From Acidobacteriota bacterium (GTDB taxonomy: Bacteria > Acidobacteriota > Terriglobia > Terriglobales > Acidobacteriaceae): a stretch of DNA of 5,910 nucleotides. The DNA lies in assembly GCA_021851625.1 (NCBI GenBank), contig JAJZCX010000057.1, forward strand, positions 2,225 through 8,134, given 5' to 3'. Below are positions 1-5,424 of this stretch, piece after piece; positions within the stretch are counted from its first letter, which is position 1; every line of letters begins with the position of its first letter. The notes under the pieces were generated by a model, which saw only the letters and a program-made list of their open reading frames with translations, made no database searches and was not told the origin of the DNA. The position numbers were made by a program, and so were the translations under genes.

Positions 1-1235
1 AACTGGGGCCGTTGCATCTGAAGCCTGAGGTGCATGAAGCGGCGGAACTCATCATCGGCAATTTGAATGAGGATGGATATTTAACGGCGAGTGAGGCGGA
101 GTTGCTCGTCTCTCTGGCCGAGGACATGGCAGGCGTACAGCCGAATGCGGATGCACAGAAAGCTGCGGAGACGCCCGCTATCTTGCAAGAAAAAGCAGCA
201 GAAGCGTATCCAGCAGCGCTACGCAATGCACTGGCAGAGGCACTGCGCATTGTTCGCAGCTTTGATCCGTCAGGGATTGCAGCGCGCGATCTGCGCGAGT
301 GCCTGCTGATCCAGATCGATCAGCGTGGGCATGAAGCTGCATTGTTGAATGCTGCCGGAGCAAGCGCAAGCAGTTCTGCCATACTGCAAAAAGATATATC
401 GGAAGCGCTGGCGCATAGCGAAGCCGAGGCAGTGGACGCCTTGGCGCGCAGAATCATTTCTGATCATTTGCCACAGTTGCAAAAACGCGATCTGCGCGAA
501 TTGGCCAAATTGACGGGCAGCACCAGCACACATGTGCAAATGGCCATTGATCTCATTCGCAGTCTGGATCCGCGACCGGGACGCCGCTACAACCGTGAAG
601 AGGCGCGATTGATTGAGCCAGATGTGGCTTTTGTAAAGCGCGATGGTGAGTATGTGGTCGTGATGAATGAGGACGACATGCCCACACTGCGTCTGAACCA
701 GGGCTACCGGCGCATGATTACGCAGGGCGGAGCAGATCGCGATGTGCGCGACTATGTGAAGGAGCGTTATCGCTCTGCAATTCAATTGATGCGCAACATT
801 GAGCAGCGTAGGAATACGATTCTGCGCACGTGCGAGGCCATCGTTCAGCGTCAGCAGGAATTTATGGAAGATGGCGTTGAGGCTCTGCATCCAATGATGA
901 TTAAGGAGGTCGCCGAGGAGATCGGCGTGCATCCTTCGACGGTGAGCCGAGCCGTGGCCAACAAATATGTGCACACGCCGCAAGGGGTTTTTGAGTTGCG
1001 CTACTTCTTCTCTGAGGGCGTCAATGGTCCAGAAGGTGCCGAAACGCCATTGCTACTGCTCAAGCTCAAGGTGAAGAAGATGATCGAAGAGGAGGATCAG
1101 CGCAAGCCGTTGACGGACGATGCCATCGCTCTGGCCTTGCGTGAGCAGGGCATCAACGTTACACGACGTACTGTGGCCAAATACCGTGAAGACATGGGCC
1201 TGCCCAGCACGCACCAACGCCGCTTGCGCAGTTAG
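1..1235 (+). CDS. rpoN: RNA polymerase sigma-54 factor RpoN (5' end cut by window edge)
   Basis: This is the alternative sigma factor that directs RNA polymerase to -24/-12 promoters and needs AAA+ activators to open DNA. The reading frame is open to the left edge (visible start LGPLHLKPEVHEAAE), so the true start and the N-terminal activator-interacting region lie outside the window. Counting residues from position 12, the core-binding domain covers about 1-250, with the typical GNLNEDGYL near 16-24, SFDPSGIAARDLREC near 83-97 and SLDPRPG at 184-190. The DNA-binding part follows: IEQRRNTILR near 263-272, a helix-turn-helix around 296-319 (EVAEEIGVHPSTVSRAVANK), then the FELRYFF segment. The diagnostic RpoN box is TRRTVAKYRE (384-393, positions 1161-1190), one residue from the usual ARRTVAKYRE. 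Two Ala/Glu/Gln-rich stretches (about 40-66 and 110-140) look like linker insertions in the core-binding domain. The family assignment is essentially certain. Confidence 0.97.
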   Translation, partial: LGPLHLKPEVHEAAELIIGNLNEDGYLTASEAELLVSLAEDMAGVQPNADAQKAAETPAILQEKAAEAYPAALRNALAEALRIVRSFDPSGIAARDLRECLLIQIDQRGHEAALLNAAGASASSSAILQKDISEALAHSEAEAVDALARRIISDHLPQLQKRDLRELAKLTGSTSTHVQMAIDLIRSLDPRPGRRYNREEARLIEPDVAFVKRDGEYVVVMNEDDMPTLRLNQGYRRMITQGGADRDVRDYVKERYRSAIQLMRNIEQRRNTILRTCEAIVQRQQEFMEDGVEALHPMMIKEVAEEIGVHPSTVSRAVANKYVHTPQGVFELRYFFSEGVNGPEGAETPLLLLKLKVKKMIEEEDQRKPLTDDAIALALREQGINVTRRTVAKYREDMGLPSTHQRRLRS

Positions 1236-1334
1236 TGCACCGGACAGGTTGATGAATCACACTCCAGTCTGTCATCATCAATCCAACAGAAACAAAGATC
1301 ACTAGCGAAACAACAACCAGCAAGGAGAAGTTGC
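1236..1334 (+). other. rpoN-hpf intergenic region with imperfect hairpin
   Basis: This 99-base gap separates rpoN and hpf. Its left part holds an inverted repeat: 1247-1255 (GGTTGATGA) pairs with 1275-1283 (TCATCAATC), giving nine pairs including one G-U, around a 19-base loop. No T-run follows, so it is not a canonical intrinsic terminator. The right part (1284-1320) is rich in A and C and looks unstructured, as is common for a leader ahead of a well-translated gene. I see no convincing -35/-10 pair. Whether hpf has its own promoter here or is only read from rpoN cannot be decided from the sequence. Confidence 0.45.
1322..1330 (+). promoter_or_regulatory. Shine-Dalgarno site of hpf
   Basis: AAGGAGAAG contains a near-consensus AGGAG core (1323-1327) seven bases before the ATG at 1335. 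It fixes the hpf start and predicts efficient translation. Confidence 0.85.
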
Positions 1335-1907
1335 ATGCAGGCTGAATTTACAGGACGGCGGCAAAAGATTACCAAAGGGCTACGGACGATGGCGGAAGAG
1401 GGATTGAGCCGCATTGAGAAGGTGGTGGGCCGCAGCGCCAGTGCGCATGTGACATTCTCACAAGAGAAATATGGACACGCGGTGGAAGTTGCCGTAAAGA
1501 CCAAACTGCAAATGATTGTGGGCTTGGCCGAAGCGGCGGACTCTGGTACTGCGCTGCGCGTCGCGCTGGAAAAAGTTGAGAAGCAGGCACTGCGCAGCAA
1601 AGAGCGCAAAATTGACGCTCACCGCCAAGGTAAGGAAGAGACGGCGGCCAAAGCCGCATCCGGCAAGGCTGATACAAAGGCGAAGCCCGCTACGAAAGCT
1701 GCGTTGGATGCACAGGACATGGCTGCGGAGCTACATGTGATTCCTTCCAAGGAATCTGTAGCGAAGAATGCGATGTCCATTCACGAGGCCGTGAAAGAAG
1801 CTGAATATAAGGATCGGGATGTATTTGTCTTTCGCGATCACGCCGGGGATGTGAAGGTGCTACATCGGACGAAGAATGGAACCGTGCAGTTGATTGAAGT
1901 TCCATAA
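1335..1907 (+). CDS. hpf: Long-form ribosome hibernation promoting factor (HPF)
   Basis: HPF binds the decoding region of the 30S subunit in starved or stationary cells and blocks mRNA and tRNA sites. The long form also pairs ribosomes into 100S dimers through its own C-terminal domain. The 190-residue length matches long HPFs. Residues 1-96 form the S30AE ribosome-binding domain (EFTGRRQKITKGLR at the start, SAHVTFSQEKYGHAVEVAVK in the middle, ALEKVEKQALRSKERKI at its end). Residues 97-133 are a Lys/Ala-rich flexible linker. Residues 134-190 form the dimerisation domain, with MSIHEAVKEAEYKDRDVFVF and a terminal QLIEVP. The start is supported by a strong Shine-Dalgarno sequence. It lies between rpoN and rapZ, a conserved neighbourhood; in proteobacterial versions the hpf product is usually the short form. 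Function is inferred from the family and is well supported. Confidence 0.95.
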   Translation: MQAEFTGRRQKITKGLRTMAEEGLSRIEKVVGRSASAHVTFSQEKYGHAVEVAVKTKLQMIVGLAEAADSGTALRVALEKVEKQALRSKERKIDAHRQGKEETAAKAASGKADTKAKPATKAALDAQDMAAELHVIPSKESVAKNAMSIHEAVKEAEYKDRDVFVFRDHAGDVKVLHRTKNGTVQLIEVP

Positions 1908-1942
1908 GCAGCACGCAGCAGTCCACACACAGGGCATAGGGT

Positions 1943-1948
1943 GAGGGG
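1943..1948 (+). promoter_or_regulatory. Shine-Dalgarno site of rapZ
   Basis: GAGGGG lies eight bases before the ATG at 1957. It supports this start rather than the internal GTG at 2029, which has no usefully spaced ribosome-binding site, and so supports the unusual basic N-terminal extension of RapZ being translated. Confidence 0.65.
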
Positions 1949-1956
1949 TTTCGAGC

Positions 1957-2907
1957 ATGAAAGCCAAAAGCAAGAAGCCAACACGCAAGCAGCAGCCGGG
2001 TGCTGCTCGCGGCAGTGCGCGCACAAAGGTGCTGAAAGACCAGCGCTCAGCAGGCAATGAGTTAGTGATATTAACGGGACTATCCGGTTCCGGCAAGCTC
2101 TCCGCGCTGAAGGCCTTTGAAGATTTGGGCTACTACGCGGTGGACAATCTGCCTGTGGATTTGATTGAGCCGTTTGCAGACTTGATTCGCCAATCCCCGG
2201 AGACGCGGCAAGCAGCGTTGGTGGTCGATATTCGCGAGGGATCGCAGTTGGAGAGGCTGCCGAACGCGCTGCGGAAAGTTCGGCAGATGTTGCCCACACG
2301 CGTGGTGTTTTTGGAGACAGCAGAGGATGCACTGGTGCGGCGCTTCTCTGAGACGCGGCGTCCGCATCCATTGGGCAAGGGCAACACGGTGCTGCGCTCG
2401 ATTCACTCCGAACGTAAGATGCTGGAGCCGCTGCGCGACTTGGCGGATGTGGTCATCGATACGACGCGCTTCAATGTGCATGAGCTGCGCGCGCACATCA
2501 ACGGACTGTTTCAGCCGCAGGATGCAGGAGATAAAAATCTGCTGGTCTCGGCCATCAGCTTTGGCTACAAACATGGAATTCCCCAGGAGGCCGATCTGGT
2601 CTTCGACGTGCGCTTTCTGCCCAATCCGCATTTCGTACCAGAGTTTCGTCCGCTCACGGGGCGCGATGCACCCGTGGTGCGCTACATCAATCGTTTTCCC
2701 GCGACCAAAGAATTCATCGCGCGACTGCATGAGTTTTTGCTTTTTCTGCTGCCACAGTACATGCAGGAGGGTAAAAGCTATTTGTCCGTGGCCTTTGGCT
2801 GTACGGGTGGGCAGCATCGCTCCGTGATGGTGACTGAGCGTATAAAAAAACTGCTGACCAGCGCGGGCTACCGCGTGAAGTGCGTACACCGCGACATTCC
2901 CCACTAG
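1957..2907 (+). CDS. rapZ: RapZ/YvcJ-family P-loop nucleotide-binding protein
   Basis: RapZ proteins have an N-terminal P-loop ATPase/GTPase-like domain and a C-terminal metabolite- and RNA-binding domain. In E. coli RapZ senses glucosamine-6-phosphate and delivers the small RNA GlmZ to RNase E; in Bacillus the homologue YvcJ affects competence. The partner in this organism is unknown. At 316 residues it is longer than E. coli RapZ (284), mainly because of a basic N-terminal tail (residues 1-30, 11 Lys/Arg). The P-loop is GLSGSGKL (41-48), with Leu where Ser/Thr is expected. Next come FEDLGYYAVDNLPVDLI (54-70), VVDIRE (89-94) and RRFSETRRPHPL (128-139). The C-terminal domain is complete: SFGYKHGIP (201-209), DLVFDVRFLPNPH (213-225), RPLTG (231-235), GKSYLSVAFGCTGGQHRSV (272-290) and a terminal HRDI. 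It lies 49 bases after hpf, probably co-transcribed, and converges on priA. The family is certain; nucleotide hydrolysis is less so. Confidence 0.95.
   Translation: MKAKSKKPTRKQQPGAARGSARTKVLKDQRSAGNELVILTGLSGSGKLSALKAFEDLGYYAVDNLPVDLIEPFADLIRQSPETRQAALVVDIREGSQLERLPNALRKVRQMLPTRVVFLETAEDALVRRFSETRRPHPLGKGNTVLRSIHSERKMLEPLRDLADVVIDTTRFNVHELRAHINGLFQPQDAGDKNLLVSAISFGYKHGIPQEADLVFDVRFLPNPHFVPEFRPLTGRDAPVVRYINRFPATKEFIARLHEFLLFLLPQYMQEGKSYLSVAFGCTGGQHRSVMVTERIKKLLTSAGYRVKCVHRDIPH
2844..2875 (-). terminator. Possible weak intrinsic terminator of priA inside rapZ
   Basis: Read on the minus strand, downstream of the priA stop, a perfect five-pair GC stem (CGCGG/CCGCG, positions 2875-2862, four-base loop) is followed by 11 bases and then seven consecutive Ts (2850-2844). 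A small CTG/CAG stem may fill the 11 bases. The long spacer makes it a poor match to a canonical terminator, and the tract also encodes conserved rapZ residues, so it may be coincidence. No better candidate is visible near the rapZ-priA junction on either strand. Confidence 0.22.
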
Positions 2908-2910
2908 CCG

Positions 2911-5403
2911 CTACATCAAGTGCAGTGCGTCCACGTCCACGGTCAGGTTGCGACGGGGAATCTCTGCGCCTTCGGCAAACTCCAGTAGGCTGCGCACCAG
3001 ATCCGCCAACTCTTTGCGGCTGGAACTTTTCAAGATGAGATGAAAGCGGTGAATGCGCTTGATGCGCGCGATGGGTGCGGCGGCAGGCCCCAGCACGCGC
3101 ACATGTGGATGCGGATGCTTCTCCAGCCAGCGGCCAATTTGTTTGGCCCAGCCTGCGGCCTTCTGTTCATCGGCGTGCTCCAAAAGAATGTTGGTGAGCA
3201 CCGCTGTGGGCGGATAATGTAGCAGCTTGCGATAGCGCAGTTCCTGTGTTGCGAAGGCGGCGTAATTCTGCGCGGCGGCCTGTTGAATCGCGTAGTGGTC
3301 AGGATAGTAGGTTTGCACCAGCACGCGGCCTGCGCGCTCACCACGTCCGGCGCGTCCGGCGACTTGGGTGATGAGTTGAAAGACGCGCTCTGATGCGCGA
3401 AAGTCTGGCAGGCCCAGCGCATGATCTGCACCCAGCACTCCGACCAACGTGACGCCGTGCATATCATGGCCTTTGGCGATCATCTGCGTGCCGACAAGCA
3501 TGTTGATTTCACCACGGTGTAATTGCGTCAGTACGCGCTCAAAGTCCTTGTGGCTACGCATGGTGTCTCGGTCCATACGTGCGATGCTGGCTGCGGGGAA
3601 CAACGCGCGCAGACGCTCCTCCCCCTGCTGCGAGCCAACGCCGAAGGAGTAAAGATGCTCGCTATCACAAGATGGGCAGCGCTTGGGTACGGTGCGACGA
3701 AAGCCGCAGTAATGGCACTCCAATCGCTGGCCGGTGGTGGCGCGTGCAGATGAATCTTCCGCAGACTTGTGATGCGTTAGAGCAATGGCGCAATTTTCAC
3801 ATTCAAGTTTGACGCCGCAAGCACGGCAAAGCACTACATAGGAATAGCCGCGCCGATTCAACAGAAGCATGACCTGTTCGCCGCGCTCCAACGTCTCTTC
3901 GATGGCCGTGTGCAGTGCACGGGAGAGCAGTTGCTCCTCGCCGACCTCGCGGAATTCTTGACGCATATCGATTAGCGTCACCTCGGGCAGTGGACGGTCG
4001 GCAACTCTCTGCGGCATAGAGAGCAGCCTGTATTTGCCGCGCTCGACATTTGACCACGACTCCAAGGATGGCGTGGCGGAGCCGAGTACGATGGTGGCCT
4101 GCTGCAAGCGCGCACGCATCACAGCGACATCGCGCGCATGATACCGTGGCATCTCCGCCTGCTTGTAAGACGTGTCATGCTCCTCGTCAACAATGACGAG
4201 CGCAAGATCGCGCAGGGGAGCAAAGACCGCCGAGCGTGTACCCACGACAACGCGCGCGTCGCCGTTGTGAATGCGTCGCCATTGCTCCACGCGTTCGATG
4301 GGCGTGAGCGCGGAGTGTAGCAACGCGACTTGATCGCCGAAGGCGGCCTGCATCTGCGCAACCATTGCTGGAGTCAAACCAATCTCTGGCACCAGCAGCA
4401 GACTGCCGCAGCCCGCATCCAGTGTTCGGCGCATGGCAGCCAGATAAACGGCCGTCTTGCCAGAGCCGGTAATGCCATGCAGCAAAAACGGCGCGAAACC
4501 GCCCGCTTGTATGCTGGCGGAGATCGTTTGAAAGGCATCAGCTTGCTTTGCGTTCAGCGCATGTACTGCGGCAAGACCTGTTCGCACTGCAGCCGATTGT
4601 GCAAAGGGAGATTCGGCGGGGACCTCTTCCATGCACACCAATCCGCGCCGCACCAGTGTGGCGAGTGTGGTCTTGGGCACGGGAAGCTGCGCCAGTGCCT
4701 GCACTGGCAATCGGCCTTGTGCTCCAGCAAGCTCTGCGAGCAATATCTGCTGATTGGCGTTGAGCTTGGGCAGGCGCAGATTCTCCACCAGTACGGCTAT
4801 GGACACAGTGCGCCGCACCGTGCGCGCTTCGGCGGTAGAGTCGCGCTCAATCCAACGTTTCCGCAGGAGACTTTGCAGTGTGGCTGAATCGGCGTTGGAC
4901 TTTTTCAGCATTGTTGCCGTGGCTGCTCCACCACTGGCGGCAAGCTGCTCCAAGACTGCGTGTTCTATGCTGGACTCATCGATATCTTCGGGCGTTTGGA
5001 ACAGGGCTTGGGATCGTGTGGCGAGCGTGTTGCATCCCAGTTCTGTGATGCGATAGGAGGTGCGCTGGCGTAGCTCTGCTTGCAAGGGAAGCATGGTGCG
5101 CAGCACCTCACCCAGCGGAGCGAGATAGTATTGCGCAATCCACTGGCCCAGTTCCAACAGCGGTGCGGAGAGCACCGGCTCCGCATCGATGACGCGCAGG
5201 ATAGGCTTGAGATTTTTTTCCTGTCCAGCGGGTGGGTGAGGATGCAGGCGCACAACGACGCCAAGCATCTGCTCTCTGCGAAACGCGACCAAGACGCGCG
5301 CACCCGGCTCCGGTGCTGGCCCTTCCACGATGTACGTGAAGAGGGAATCGACGGGAACCGGAAGCGCGACGTCACAGTAGAGTGGCATGTGCGAGGATGG
5401 CAT
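2911..5403 (-). CDS. priA: Primosomal protein N' (replication restart helicase PriA)
   Basis: PriA recognises abandoned replication forks, unwinds the lagging arm 3' to 5' and starts reloading of the replicative helicase. Residues 6-105 form the 3'-end-binding domain (YCDVALPVPVDSLFTYIVEG). About 106-280 is the winged-helix region plus linker, longer than in E. coli, so that the Walker A motif falls at 310-317 (GITGSGKT). Further helicase motifs are DEEH (406-409), RYHARD (420-425), GSATPS (441-446), GTQMIAKGHD (638-647) and QVAGRAGR (680-687). All eight zinc-binding cysteines are present: 526, 529, 535, 538, 563, 566, 576 and 579. The C-terminal domain ends in DVDALHLM. Total length is 830 residues against 732 in E. 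coli. The start is uncertain: ATG at 5403 or at 5388 (residue 6), neither with a Shine-Dalgarno sequence. It lies 21 bases after the hydrolase gene and converges with rapZ. No key residue appears missing. Confidence 0.97.
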   Translation of the reverse strand: MPSSHMPLYCDVALPVPVDSLFTYIVEGPAPEPGARVLVAFRREQMLGVVVRLHPHPPAGQEKNLKPILRVIDAEPVLSAPLLELGQWIAQYYLAPLGEVLRTMLPLQAELRQRTSYRITELGCNTLATRSQALFQTPEDIDESSIEHAVLEQLAASGGAATATMLKKSNADSATLQSLLRKRWIERDSTAEARTVRRTVSIAVLVENLRLPKLNANQQILLAELAGAQGRLPVQALAQLPVPKTTLATLVRRGLVCMEEVPAESPFAQSAAVRTGLAAVHALNAKQADAFQTISASIQAGGFAPFLLHGITGSGKTAVYLAAMRRTLDAGCGSLLLVPEIGLTPAMVAQMQAAFGDQVALLHSALTPIERVEQWRRIHNGDARVVVGTRSAVFAPLRDLALVIVDEEHDTSYKQAEMPRYHARDVAVMRARLQQATIVLGSATPSLESWSNVERGKYRLLSMPQRVADRPLPEVTLIDMRQEFREVGEEQLLSRALHTAIEETLERGEQVMLLLNRRGYSYVVLCRACGVKLECENCAIALTHHKSAEDSSARATTGQRLECHYCGFRRTVPKRCPSCDSEHLYSFGVGSQQGEERLRALFPAASIARMDRDTMRSHKDFERVLTQLHRGEINMLVGTQMIAKGHDMHGVTLVGVLGADHALGLPDFRASERVFQLITQVAGRAGRGERAGRVLVQTYYPDHYAIQQAAAQNYAAFATQELRYRKLLHYPPTAVLTNILLEHADEQKAAGWAKQIGRWLEKHPHPHVRVLGPAAAPIARIKRIHRFHLILKSSSRKELADLVRSLLEFAEGAEIPRRNLTVDVDALHLM

Positions 5404-5405
5404 CG

Positions 5406-5424
5406 CTGCGGTCTGCGACCGCAG
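5406..5424 (-). promoter_or_regulatory. Perfect hairpin filling the hydrolase-priA junction
   Basis: CTGCGGTC (5424-5417 on the minus strand) pairs perfectly with GACCGCAG (5413-5406) around the loop GCA, giving eight pairs, six of them G-C. It begins right after the TAA of the hydrolase gene and ends two bases before the first priA ATG, so it occupies the place where a ribosome-binding site would be. No U-tract follows. Plausible roles are a translational brake or coupling element for priA, or a transcript-stabilising 3' end for the hydrolase mRNA. The hairpin is seen directly; its role is inference. Confidence 0.5.

Noticed and set aside
12..14. TTG at position 12 as the rpoN start
   Set aside because: The frame is open to the left edge and the sequence is already in the middle of the sigma-54 core-binding domain, so this is an internal leucine codon.
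285..499. 14-base direct repeat (CGCGATCTGCGCGA at 285-298 and 486-499)
   Set aside because: Both copies encode RDLRE in the sigma-54 core-binding domain. The repeat is short, in frame and explained by similar helices and shared codon choice, not by a mobile or regulatory element.
270..983. 237-residue open frame on the minus strand opposite rpoN
   Set aside because: It is fully antisense to well-conserved rpoN, has His/Gln/Cys-rich composition without a recognisable domain, and no ribosome-binding site. It is a codon-usage shadow.
1236..1334. Sigma-70 or sigma-54 promoter for hpf
   Set aside because: TTGATG at 1249-1254 resembles a -35 box, but no acceptable -10 box lies 16-18 bases downstream, and no GG-N10-GC sigma-54 pattern with good flanks was found.
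2029..2031. Internal GTG as an alternative rapZ start that would remove the basic tail
   Set aside because: The only purine-rich sequence nearby abuts the GTG without a proper spacer, while the ATG at 1957 has a well-placed Shine-Dalgarno sequence.
2080..2904. 274-residue open frame on the minus strand covering nearly all of rapZ
   Set aside because: It mirrors conserved rapZ codons and shows no domain. It begins 6 bases downstream of the priA stop, but the translation (Arg/His/Gln-rich) does not resemble a real protein.
4330..4887. 185-residue open frame on the plus strand inside priA
   Set aside because: It is antisense to the PriA helicase and linker region, Cys/His-rich as expected of a shadow frame, with no supporting signals.
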